Assembly (NCBI GenBank): GCA_964580315.1
Contig: CAZOKH010000011.1
Coordinates: 1-52,460 of the forward strand
DNA length: 52,460 nucleotides
DNA from: CAZOKH01 sp964580315
Lineage (GTDB): Bacteria; Chloroflexota; Anaerolineae; Anaerolineales; Anaerolineaceae
Reading direction: 5' to 3'
Shown here in pieces: positions 33,524-40,946 of the stretch. Positions within the stretch are counted from its first letter, which is position 1; each line of letters starts with the position of its first letter. The position numbers and the translations under genes were made by a program. The notes under the pieces are model-generated. The model saw nothing but the letters and a program-made list of their open reading frames with translations. It was not told where the DNA came from and made no database searches.

Positions 33524-34276
33524 ATGAGCACAACGTTGAAAGACTTGCTGGCAACCATTGACGCCTATGAACACGAATTGCCTGCCATGCCGCTGGTGAT
33601 AAGCCTGGCAAATCATCCCATCAACACCTTTATCGATAACGCCATGCACGAACCCGACGCCACCCCCCAACAGGTGGCAGCCATGTGCGAGGAAGCCCGC
33701 CGCTATCAATTTCACACCGTGTTTGTCAACCCGGTCAACGTCAGCCTGGTAAGCCGCCTGCTGGCCGGTTCGGGCGTGCACACCGGCTCAGTGGCGGGTT
33801 TCCCGCTGGGAGGATTTCCCACCCACCTGAAAGTGGCCGAAGCGCAATACGGCCTGGATATGGGCGCTGACGAGATCGACATGGTCATTCATGTGGGCGC
33901 GCTGAAAGACGGCCGCTACGAAGAAGTGCTGGAAGATATTCAACGGGTGGTTGAAACCGTGCACAACGGCGGCGGCATTTGCAAAGTGATTATGGAAAAC
34001 GTGCTGCTCAACCGCCGCGAGAAAATTGCCGGCTGCGTGCTTGCCAAAGCCGCCCATGCTGACTTTGTCAAAACATCCACCGGTTTCAGCAAAGGCGGCG
34101 CCACCGTTGAAGACATCGAGTTGATGCGCCGCGTGGTGGGGCCAGCCGATGTCATGGGCGTCAAAGGCGCCGGCGGTGTGCGCAGCTTCGAAATTGCCCG
34201 CCAGTTGATTGAAGCCGGCGCCACCCGCCTGGGCACCCGCCTGGGCGCAAAAATCATTGAAGAATCGCGCGGTTAG
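33524..34276 (+). CDS. Deoxyribose-phosphate aldolase homologue 1 (BMC-associated, divergent)
   Basis: A 250-residue class I aldolase of the DeoC family. The Schiff-base Lys183 in DFVKTSTGF, the second Lys214 in GVKGAGGVR, and Asp119 in EIDMVIHVGAL are all present, so the aldolase chemistry is plausible. However the family motif DHTLLKP near the N-terminus is replaced by DNAMHEP (38-44), and a ~30-residue N-terminal extension precedes it. DeoC splits 2-deoxyribose-5-phosphate into glyceraldehyde-3-phosphate and acetaldehyde; the altered motif may change the substrate. It is 212 bases upstream of the rest of the BMC cluster, with an inverted repeat and a promoter between. It has an AAAGGAA site. 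Confidence 0.87.
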   Translation: MSTTLKDLLATIDAYEHELPAMPLVISLANHPINTFIDNAMHEPDATPQQVAAMCEEARRYQFHTVFVNPVNVSLVSRLLAGSGVHTGSVAGFPLGGFPTHLKVAEAQYGLDMGADEIDMVIHVGALKDGRYEEVLEDIQRVVETVHNGGGICKVIMENVLLNRREKIAGCVLAKAAHADFVKTSTGFSKGGATVEDIELMRRVVGPADVMGVKGAGGVRSFEIARQLIEAGATRLGTRLGAKIIEESRG

Positions 34277-34313
34277 GTTTTTAACTTCCATTACACCGCG
34301 CATCATTTTTCTT

Positions 34314-34354
34314 TGCAAAACGAGAGGACTTTTGGGTTTGCTTCTCGTTTTGCA
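34314..34354 (+). repeat. Perfect 12-bp hairpin between aldolase 1 and the BMC operon
   Basis: TGCAAAACGAGA (34314-34325) and TCTCGTTTTGCA (34343-34354) pair perfectly around a 17-base loop. No T-run follows, so it may be an operator, a processing site, or a weak terminator for the first aldolase gene. Confidence 0.65.
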
Positions 34355-34407
34355 CAAATGATCATTTCAATTGTCTGATATTTCCAATCATCCAGCCGGT
34401 GTGGTTC

Positions 34408-34436
34408 TTGACCGCGTTTTCTGGCTGTGGTAACAT
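34408..34436 (+). promoter_or_regulatory. Promoter of the main BMC operon
   Basis: TTGACC (34408-34413) and TAACAT (34431-34436) have a 17-base spacer, 52 bases before the RpiB-like start codon. Confidence 0.6.
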
Positions 34437-34488
34437 CTTTTTATCGGCATTTAAAAAATAACCCATCAGGTTAAAAATAAAAAATTTC

Positions 34489-35088
34489 ATGCCACCTATT
34501 TCTGACTCAGAAATTCAAGATATCGTTCAGCGCGTTATGCAGCGCATGGGAAAAAGCAGCGCTTCCCAGTCACAGGCCGTTTCATCACCCGCAGTCAACC
34601 CAACTACTGCACAGAAAAGTAATCCAGGCGCCGTCGTAGCCATCGGCGGCGACCACGGCGGTTTTGATATGAAAGCCATGCTCAAAACCTACCTGGCAGA
34701 ATTGGGCTTCGGCGTGGTGGATTGTGGTTCGTACGACAAGAACCCGGTAGATTATCCCGATATCGCCCTGGCGGTTGCCAAAATGGTCAGCGAGGGCACA
34801 GCCTGGCGCGGAATCATCATCGACGGAGCCGGAATCGGCAGCTGCATGGCAGCCAACAAGGTGCCCGGTGTGCGGGCTGCCCTGTGCTATGACTATGCAA
34901 CCGCCGTCAACAGCCGTGAACATAACGACGCCAACGTGCTCACCCTGGGCGCGGGGTTGATTGGCAACAACCTGGCCAAACAAATTGTCAAAACATGGTT
35001 AAGTACCGATTTCGGCGGCGGACGTCACCAGCCCCGGATCGATAAAATTATTGGCATAGAAAAGCAATTTATGAAAGCTGGGAAATAA
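34489..35088 (+). CDS. RpiB-family protein with N-terminal encapsulation peptide
   Basis: A 199-residue protein. Residues 5-22 (SDSEIQDIVQRVMQRMGK) form an amphipathic helix, followed by a ~25-residue Ser/Pro/Gln-rich linker; this is the look of a microcompartment encapsulation peptide. The rest is a full RpiB/LacAB domain: GGDHGGF (D55, H56), VDYPDIA, AANKVPGVRAALC, SREHNDANV (H145) and GGRHQPRI. The canonical CGTG(I/V)G loop reads DGAGIG: Asp112 replaces the catalytic Cys and Ala114 the Thr. RpiB interconverts ribose-5- and ribulose-5-phosphate; this variant may isomerise another sugar phosphate or use Asp as the base. It is coupled to aldolase 2, two bases downstream. Confidence 0.88.
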   Translation: MPPISDSEIQDIVQRVMQRMGKSSASQSQAVSSPAVNPTTAQKSNPGAVVAIGGDHGGFDMKAMLKTYLAELGFGVVDCGSYDKNPVDYPDIALAVAKMVSEGTAWRGIIIDGAGIGSCMAANKVPGVRAALCYDYATAVNSREHNDANVLTLGAGLIGNNLAKQIVKTWLSTDFGGGRHQPRIDKIIGIEKQFMKAGK

Positions 35089-35090
35089 TT

Positions 35091-36005
<915 letters not shown>

Positions 36006-36038
36006 ACCTTCATTTGTTCTGAAATTGGAGAAATCCCC

Positions 36039-36329
36039 ATGCAAATCGCCCGTGTGGTTGGAACCGTTGTCTCGACAATTAAAGACGAAAGCCTGACCGG
36101 TAGAAAAATCCTGGTTTTGCGGCAGACCGATGAATTTGGACAATCGGTCGGCAAACCATTCGCGGCGATTGACACAGTGGATGCCGGCGTTGGAGACCTG
36201 GTGCTTACCGCCAGCGGCTCCAGCGCCCGCCAGACCACCATCACAAAAGACCGCCCCGTTGACACGGTGATTATGGCAGTCATTGATTCTTTAGAGGTAG
36301 ATGGGAAGTTATCGTATCAAAAATCATAA
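36039..36329 (+). CDS. BMC pentameric vertex protein (EutN/CcmL) 1
   Basis: A 96-residue protein starting MQIARVVGTVVSTIKDESL, the classic EutN/CcmL strand-loop-strand, then GRKILVLRQ, AIDTVDAGVGDLVLTASG and the closing DTVIMAVIDSLE. Such pentamers cap the vertices of polyhedral shells. TTGGAGAAA precedes the start. It is the first of three vertex genes in the locus and stands next to the aldehyde dehydrogenase. Confidence 0.95.
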   Translation: MQIARVVGTVVSTIKDESLTGRKILVLRQTDEFGQSVGKPFAAIDTVDAGVGDLVLTASGSSARQTTITKDRPVDTVIMAVIDSLEVDGKLSYQKS

Positions 36330-36360
36330 CAATCGTTGAGCATAAAGGAATTCACCAGGC

Positions 36361-37809
36361 ATGGACAAAGACCTGCTTTCCATTCAGGAAGCCCGCGACC
36401 TGGCGGTTGCCGCTCGTGATGCCCAGCGTATCTGGGCAAAAGCGTCACAGGAAGATGTTGATCGTGTTTGCGCTGCCATGGCAGACGCGGCTTTTCGCGC
36501 CGCCGAACGCCTGGGAACGATGGCGGCCGAAGAAACCGGCTTTGGAATTCCTGCTCACAAAAAGCTGAAAAACGAATTCGGCTCGCGGCATGTGTGGAAC
36601 AGCATCAAAGATATCCGCACAGTGGGCGTGATTAACCACGATGCCGCGCGCCGGATTTATGAAATCGCCTGGCCGGTGGGTGTAGTGGCAGCTCTCACCC
36701 CCAGCACAAATCCCACTTCAACCGTCATCTACAAAGCATTGATCGCCGTAAAAGCGCGCGATGCCATTGTGATTGCCCCGCACCCTTCTGCAGCAAAATG
36801 CAGCGCCGAAGCGGTAAACGTCCTCTCTGCCGCAGCCGTTGAGGCTGGCGCTCCAGCCGGACTGATCAGTTGCATGAAGAATATCTCACTGGCAGGCACG
36901 CAGGAGTTAATGAGGCACAAATACGTGGCGCTCATCCTGGCCACCGGTGGATCGGACATGGTGCGCGTTGCACACTCGGCCGGCAAACCTGCCTACGGCG
37001 TTGGCCCGGGCAACGCCCCGGTTTACGTGGATCGCAGCGCCGATGTGGAGCGCGCCGCCCGGCTGATTGTTGCCAGCAAAGCCTTTGATTGCTCCACCAT
37101 CTGCGCCAGTGAACAGGCCCTGGTGGCTGACAAGCCCATTGCCGCCCACCTGCGCGCCAGCATGGAAGCCAACGGCGCCTATTTTGTCGATGCCGCCCAG
37201 GCTGAAGCCCTGCGCAAAGTGCTTTTCCGCCCCGACGGCGCCATCAATGCCATTTCAGTCGGCAAGACGCCTCAGTACCTGGCAGCCCTGGCAGGCATCA
37301 GTGTTCCAAATAATGCACGCATCCTGGTAGCCCCGTTGAACACTGTTGGCAAAGAGGAACCCCTCTCGCGCGAAAAATTGACCACCGTGCTCGCCTGGTA
37401 TGAAGAGGACGGCTGGGAGGCGGGCTGCGAGCGCTGTATTGAACTCATCCAATTTGGCGGACGCGGACACAGCCTGTGCATCCATGCCACTGATCAAAAC
37501 GTCATCATGCAATTTGGCCTCGAAAAACCGGTTTTCCGCGTCTCGGTCAACACCATGAACACGCTGGGGCCCATCGGCCTCACCACCGGCCTGATGCCTT
37601 CCCTCACCCTGGGCGCCGGCGGCATCGGCGGTTCCATCACCGGTGATAATGTCACCGTCTATCACATGTTCAACATCAAACGCCTGGCCTACGAGCTCAC
37701 GCCGCCCCCGGATGAAGCGCTCCAACCGGGCGCCCCCCCTGGAAATTACACCCCGCAAGAAATTGAGGCGGCGGTGATTGAAGCAGTCAATGAAATTCTA
37801 AAACGGTAA
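36361..37809 (+). CDS. CoA-acylating aldehyde dehydrogenase, BMC cargo (EutE/PduP/AdhE-N type)
   Basis: A 482-residue dehydrogenase with Rossmann and catalytic domains. FDCSTICASEQ (242-252) holds the catalytic Cys248, in a context closer to the AdhE aldehyde domain than to PduP. The nucleotide-binding region includes GVVAALTPSTNPTS and TGGSDMV. After a Pro/Gly-rich linker (EALQPGAPPGNY) the protein ends in an amphipathic helix, TPQEIEAAVIEAVNEILKR, that looks like a C-terminal encapsulation peptide. It should oxidise acetaldehyde from the aldolases to acetyl-CoA with NAD+. It lies between the first vertex gene and the hexameric shell gene. Confidence 0.94.
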   Translation: MDKDLLSIQEARDLAVAARDAQRIWAKASQEDVDRVCAAMADAAFRAAERLGTMAAEETGFGIPAHKKLKNEFGSRHVWNSIKDIRTVGVINHDAARRIYEIAWPVGVVAALTPSTNPTSTVIYKALIAVKARDAIVIAPHPSAAKCSAEAVNVLSAAAVEAGAPAGLISCMKNISLAGTQELMRHKYVALILATGGSDMVRVAHSAGKPAYGVGPGNAPVYVDRSADVERAARLIVASKAFDCSTICASEQALVADKPIAAHLRASMEANGAYFVDAAQAEALRKVLFRPDGAINAISVGKTPQYLAALAGISVPNNARILVAPLNTVGKEEPLSREKLTTVLAWYEEDGWEAGCERCIELIQFGGRGHSLCIHATDQNVIMQFGLEKPVFRVSVNTMNTLGPIGLTTGLMPSLTLGAGGIGGSITGDNVTVYHMFNIKRLAYELTPPPDEALQPGAPPGNYTPQEIEAAVIEAVNEILKR

Positions 37810-37860
37810 TAATCAAAAACTTACTGTACCAACACAATTTTGAAAGGAAAAGGATTTACT

Positions 37861-38187
37861 ATGGCATTAGACACAGCATTAATCGCTCTCGGGATGGTGG
37901 AGACCAAAGGTCTTGTCGGAGCCATTGAAGCAGCCGATGCAATGGTCAAAGCTGCCAACGTCGTGCTTATCGGTTCGGAGTATGTCGGCGGTGGTTATGT
38001 GACCGTGATGGTTCGCGGTGATGTGGGCGCAGTGAAAGCCGCCACCGATGCAGGCGCTGCGGCTGCCAAACGCGTTGGTGAACTGGTTTCGGTGCACGTC
38101 ATCCCTCGCCCGCACGAAGATGTCGAGATGATTCTGCCCAAGAACAGCAAGGGCAATGTGGCTGGTGGTCGCGCCGCAGCCAAGTAA
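37861..38187 (+). CDS. BMC-H hexameric shell protein
   Basis: A 108-residue single BMC domain begun at ATG 37861 behind AAAGGAAAAGGA (the frame opens 21 bases earlier). MALDTALIALGMVETKGLVGA, AADAMVKAANVVLIG, then the pore-loop region YVGGGYVTVMVRGDVGAV and the edge helix AAAAAKRVGELV match PduA/EutM. The pore segment GGGY replaces the more common GSG type, with a tyrosine near the pore. The C-terminal tail is short and basic. It is the only BMC-H in the locus and should form the shell facets. Confidence 0.97.
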   Translation: MALDTALIALGMVETKGLVGAIEAADAMVKAANVVLIGSEYVGGGYVTVMVRGDVGAVKAATDAGAAAAKRVGELVSVHVIPRPHEDVEMILPKNSKGNVAGGRAAAK

Positions 38188-38217
38188 TTGGCTGCATAAC
38201 TGCGAAAAAGCCTCACC

Positions 38218-39090
38218 TTGAGCATACTTCCCGATGGATTGGATGTCCAGGCGGTTGAAGCGTATCTGGAATCGGCTGAACAGGTCATCATACCAGGCCG
38301 CAATCCAGGGCGCATCCCGCCCATACCAGCTTCGCTAAACGGCGGCAAATTGCACGTCGGCGTTGACCTGGGAACTGCCTATACCGTCCTGGTTGTCCTT
38401 GATGAGCACAACCAACCGGTTGCCGGCGAATATCAATTTGCCCAGGTAGTGCGCGACGGTCTGGTGGTCGATTTCATTGGCGCAGTTGATTTGCTGCTCG
38501 GCATGAAAAAACGGGTTGAAGATCGCATCGGCCGCAAATTGACCTCAGCCGCCTCCGGGTTTCCGCCGGGTGTGTCGCGCGCCGAGGTGCGCGCCACCGC
38601 CAACGTGCTTGAATCTGCCGGTTTTGAATGTACCGGCCTGATTGATGAACCCAGCGCAGCCAACCTGGTGCTGGGCATTCAAAACGGTGCGGTGGTCGAT
38701 GTGGGCGGCGGAACGACAGGAGTGGCTGTGCTGCGCAAAGGAAAGGTGATTTACACGGCTGACGAACCCACCGGTGGAACGCATTTCTCACTGGTGATCG
38801 CCGGGGCAATGGACATCAGCTTTGAGGAGGCCGAAAAGCTGAAAACCACACCTTCCGAGCAGCAGCGTCTTTTCCCGGTCATCCGCCCGGTGATGGAAAA
38901 AGTAGGCTCCATTGTCGAACGCCACATTCGCGGCCAGCATGTTGAAACCATCACCCTGGTGGGCGGCAGTTCATCCTTCCCGGGCATGGCTGAAGTGGTA
39001 CAGGAATACACCGGTGTACCGGCATTCGTGCCAGAAAGGCCGTTGTTTGTGACACCGATTGGATTTGCAAGATTTAACGCTCAGAATTAG
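38218..39090 (+). CDS. EutJ-like Hsp70/actin-fold ATPase
   Basis: A 290-residue protein, probably with a TTG start; a distinct ribosome-binding site is lacking. The actin/Hsp70 core is clear: phosphate-1 GVDLGTAYTVLV (~47-58), VDVGGGTTGVAVLRKG for phosphate-2, and LVGGSSSFPGMAE for the adenosine motif. The C-terminal substrate domain of Hsp70 is absent, as in EutJ (~280 residues). In ethanolamine loci EutJ is a presumed chaperone for cargo reactivation or assembly. Here it sits between BMC-H and BMC-T genes in a locus without ethanolamine enzymes. Confidence 0.9.
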   Translation: MSILPDGLDVQAVEAYLESAEQVIIPGRNPGRIPPIPASLNGGKLHVGVDLGTAYTVLVVLDEHNQPVAGEYQFAQVVRDGLVVDFIGAVDLLLGMKKRVEDRIGRKLTSAASGFPPGVSRAEVRATANVLESAGFECTGLIDEPSAANLVLGIQNGAVVDVGGGTTGVAVLRKGKVIYTADEPTGGTHFSLVIAGAMDISFEEAEKLKTTPSEQQRLFPVIRPVMEKVGSIVERHIRGQHVETITLVGGSSSFPGMAEVVQEYTGVPAFVPERPLFVTPIGFARFNAQN

Positions 39091-39099
39091 GAGTTCCTT

Positions 39100-39726
39100 A
39101 TGGCTGACGAGTTTTCTCTGCGTTGTTACAGTTACATCGACCGCATGCAGCCGCAATATGCTGCTTTTGTGGGCACCATCACCCAGGGCGATCTGCCCAC
39201 TGCCGGCATGGCATCTTTGTACGTTGAAATGGCGCCCGGCAACGAAGCCTTCCGCATGGTCGATATCGCCGTCAAGGCGACCGAAGCCAGACCCGGCGCC
39301 CAGATCGTGGAACGCGAATTCGGCATGTTCGAGGTTCATTCCATGAACCAGGCTGCCGTCATCGAAGCTGGCGAGGTGGTGCTCAGCCGCCTGGGTTTGA
39401 CCATGCAAGACCGCATTCGCCCCACCATTGCCTCGGTGCAGGTCATCACCCGCGTCGATCCCTACCAGGCGCAGCTTCTCAACCGCTTTCGCCGAGGCAG
39501 CATGCTGGTGCCCGGTGAAACCATGCTGATCATGGAAGTAGCCCCGGCCGCTTACATCAACTTTGCCTGCAACGAAGCCGAAAAAGCCGCATCAATCAAA
39601 GTGGTGCATGTGTCTTCGGTGGGGCGTTTTGGCCGCATGTGGCTGTCTGGCTCTGAGGCCGAAATTGTCACCGCCCGCAACGCCGCCCAGCAAGCCCTGG
39701 AAAGCCTGGAAGGCAAAAAAGGGTGA
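39100..39726 (+). CDS. BMC-T tandem-domain trimeric shell protein
   Basis: A 208-residue protein with two BMC folds in tandem: the first from LRCYSYIDRMQPQYAAFVG to MNQAAVIEAGEVVLS, the second from SVQVITRVDPYQAQLL to SSVGRFGRMWLSGSEAEI. A ribosome-binding site TTAGGAG precedes the ATG. From memory, the phrasing (QPQ.A.F.G, ASL.VE.APG, NEAEKAA) matches the stacked BMC-T subgroup known from Haliangium ochraceum. Such trimers have large gated pores suited to bulky metabolites. It is the only BMC-T here. Confidence 0.94.
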   Translation: MADEFSLRCYSYIDRMQPQYAAFVGTITQGDLPTAGMASLYVEMAPGNEAFRMVDIAVKATEARPGAQIVEREFGMFEVHSMNQAAVIEAGEVVLSRLGLTMQDRIRPTIASVQVITRVDPYQAQLLNRFRRGSMLVPGETMLIMEVAPAAYINFACNEAEKAASIKVVHVSSVGRFGRMWLSGSEAEIVTARNAAQQALESLEGKKG

Positions 39727-39764
39727 TCATTCATCCGTTGGCTTGAAAATCCGTGGAGGATTTT

Positions 39765-40157
39765 ATGCCCAAAATTTTTTATACCGAACGAGATATTGAA
39801 GACCTGGCAAAACGCGGTGTGCACATGCTGGATGTGAATGATGACGTGGTGCTCACCGAGTTGGCCTACGAACAGGCTGAGCGCCTGGGTGTGAAACTGC
39901 TGCGTCCCAACATGGTGCCGCCGGCCGCGCCGGTGCGTCCCTACATCGCCAAAGAACAGCAATCAGCAACAGCAGCGGTCAAATCATCCGCAAGCAGCAG
40001 CCTGGCAGTGGATTGCGGTTGCTCAACCACACCCCCATCCACCGAGTTGAAAGACCGCGTGCGCAATGCCGTTGTGGCCAAGCTGGGATCAAAGGTTGAC
40101 GCCACCCTGCTGGATGCCGTCATCACCCGCGTTTTAGGGAACCTGGGAGCCAGGTAA
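39765..40157 (+). CDS. BMC-associated protein with EutT-N-like motif and C-terminal helix
   Basis: A 130-residue protein started at ATG 39765 after TGGAGG. Residues ~6-45 (YTERDIEDLAKRG, then DVVLTELAYEQAERLGVKLL) resemble the N-terminal helix-strand module found in EutT and some other BMC proteins; the catalytic part of EutT is absent. A Ser/Ala/Pro-rich linker with a Cys pair (DCGCS) follows. The last ~30 residues (ELKDRVRNAVVAKLGSKV and the helix after it) resemble an encapsulation peptide. I have no function for it; scaffold, cargo tether or metal-binding adaptor are all possible. It lies between BMC-T and two vertex genes. Confidence 0.8.
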   Translation: MPKIFYTERDIEDLAKRGVHMLDVNDDVVLTELAYEQAERLGVKLLRPNMVPPAAPVRPYIAKEQQSATAAVKSSASSSLAVDCGCSTTPPSTELKDRVRNAVVAKLGSKVDATLLDAVITRVLGNLGAR

Positions 40158-40162
40158 ACACC

Positions 40163-40483
40163 ATGCTATTCGGACGTGTGCACGGAAACGCCGTATGCAC
40201 CATGAAATACCCCGACCTGGAAGGGGTGAAACTGCTGGTTGTCCAACCTTTGAACAAAAAGTTGGAGCCGGTGGGCGGCATGCAGGTTGCCTGCGACACG
40301 GTGCAAGCTGGCGTGGGCGACCTGTGCCTGATGGCGCGCTCGCGCGAAGCCGCCCTGGCGCTGCCCGGAGTCAAGTTCGTCCCGGTGGACCTCACCCTGG
40401 TGGGTATTGTGGATGACTATCAACTTCGCCCCGACGGCGAAATTGATTACACCCTCAAACCCGGCTGGAATAGCTTTTCATGA
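40163..40483 (+). CDS. BMC pentameric vertex protein (EutN/CcmL) 2
   Basis: A 106-residue EutN/CcmL protein: MLFGRVHGNAVCTMKYPDL, KLLVVQPLN, ACDTVQAGVGDLCLMARSRE and the closing LVGIVDDYQ. It has an extra ~16-residue tail (LRPDGEIDYTLKPGW). The start is six bases after the previous stop. It may fill a vertex with a distinct interior or exterior face. It is divergent from the first vertex protein. Confidence 0.93.
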   Translation: MLFGRVHGNAVCTMKYPDLEGVKLLVVQPLNKKLEPVGGMQVACDTVQAGVGDLCLMARSREAALALPGVKFVPVDLTLVGIVDDYQLRPDGEIDYTLKPGWNSFS

Positions 40484-40498
40484 CCGCAGGAGAGTGCA

Positions 40499-40771
40499 AT
40501 GGTTATCGGTAAAGTGGTCGGCACGGTGGTAACCACCATCGGCCACCAGGATTATAAAAACCGCCGCCTGTTAATCGTCCAGCCGTTCACCCTGGAAGGC
40601 GATAAACCCTCTGATGATTTAATCGCCCTCGACAACACCCACGCCGGCATCGGCGACACGGTGTTAATCAATCGTGAAGGCGGCGGCAACCGCTTGATTA
40701 TGAACAACCCGGATGCCTGCGTCAATTCCATGATCGTGGGAATTATCGATTCAATTTTTTATGCTGATTGA
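40499..40771 (+). CDS. BMC pentameric vertex protein (EutN/CcmL) 3
   Basis: A 90-residue EutN/CcmL protein: VIGKVVGTVVTTIGHQDYKN, RLLIVQPFTLEG, ALDNTHAGIGDTVLINREGGG and MIVGIIDSIF. Its ribosome-binding site is CAGGAG. It is the last gene of the BMC operon; no terminator follows directly, but the promoter of the ABC-F gene overlaps its 3' end. Confidence 0.95.
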   Translation: MVIGKVVGTVVTTIGHQDYKNRRLLIVQPFTLEGDKPSDDLIALDNTHAGIGDTVLINREGGGNRLIMNNPDACVNSMIVGIIDSIFYAD

Positions 40772-40795
40772 TGCCCGTGCAATGTATGTTACAAT
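40768..40795 (+). promoter_or_regulatory. Promoter of the ABC-F leader
   Basis: TTGATG (40768-40773) and TACAAT (40790-40795) are separated by 16 bases. Transcription would start near 40803, giving a ~145-nt leader. Confidence 0.6.
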
Positions 40796-40827
40796 ACCAG
40801 CACTGGTAATCATCAGGAGCGTAATGC

Positions 40828-40848
40828 ATGAGAAAGTATCACCTGTAG
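40828..40848 (+). CDS. Putative 6-residue leader peptide (MRKYHL)
   Basis: ATG to TAG with AGGAG (40815-40819) eight bases upstream. A second in-frame-shifted ATG at 40824 would give MHEKVSPVE, ending at 40853, with only four bases spacing. One of them could be a regulatory peptide whose stalled translation controls the downstream terminator. Confidence 0.5.
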   Translation: MRKYHL

Positions 40849-40898
40849 AATAATTGTTTTTTCGGGCAGCTTAATCGCTGGTGGTGTTTCGTTTTCTC

Positions 40899-40930
40899 CA
40901 CCGGGGGCGCTTGCCCCCGGTTTTGTTTTC
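40899..40930 (+). terminator. Leader terminator / attenuator of ABC-F gene
   Basis: CCGGGGGC (40901-40908) and GCCCCCGG (40913-40920) form a strong stem followed by TTTTGTTTT. It lies between the promoter and the ABC-F start codon, so it can act as a conditional terminator. An upstream GGTGG/CCACC pairing (about 40880-40902) touches its base and could compete. Confidence 0.75.
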
Positions 40931-40946
40931 TCTACAGGATTGCATC

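Noticed and set aside
33524..34276. First aldolase as a pseudogene because of its altered motif
   Set aside because: The frame is intact and both Lys and the Asp of the active site are kept, so divergence rather than decay is more likely.
36361..37809. Selenocysteine in the aldehyde dehydrogenase, given the nearby tRNA-Sec
   Set aside because: The catalytic position is an ordinary Cys codon and no in-frame TGA occurs.
40163..40771. The last two vertex genes as one gene split by a frameshift
   Set aside because: Each has its own start, ribosome-binding site or coupling, and a complete EutN/CcmL domain.
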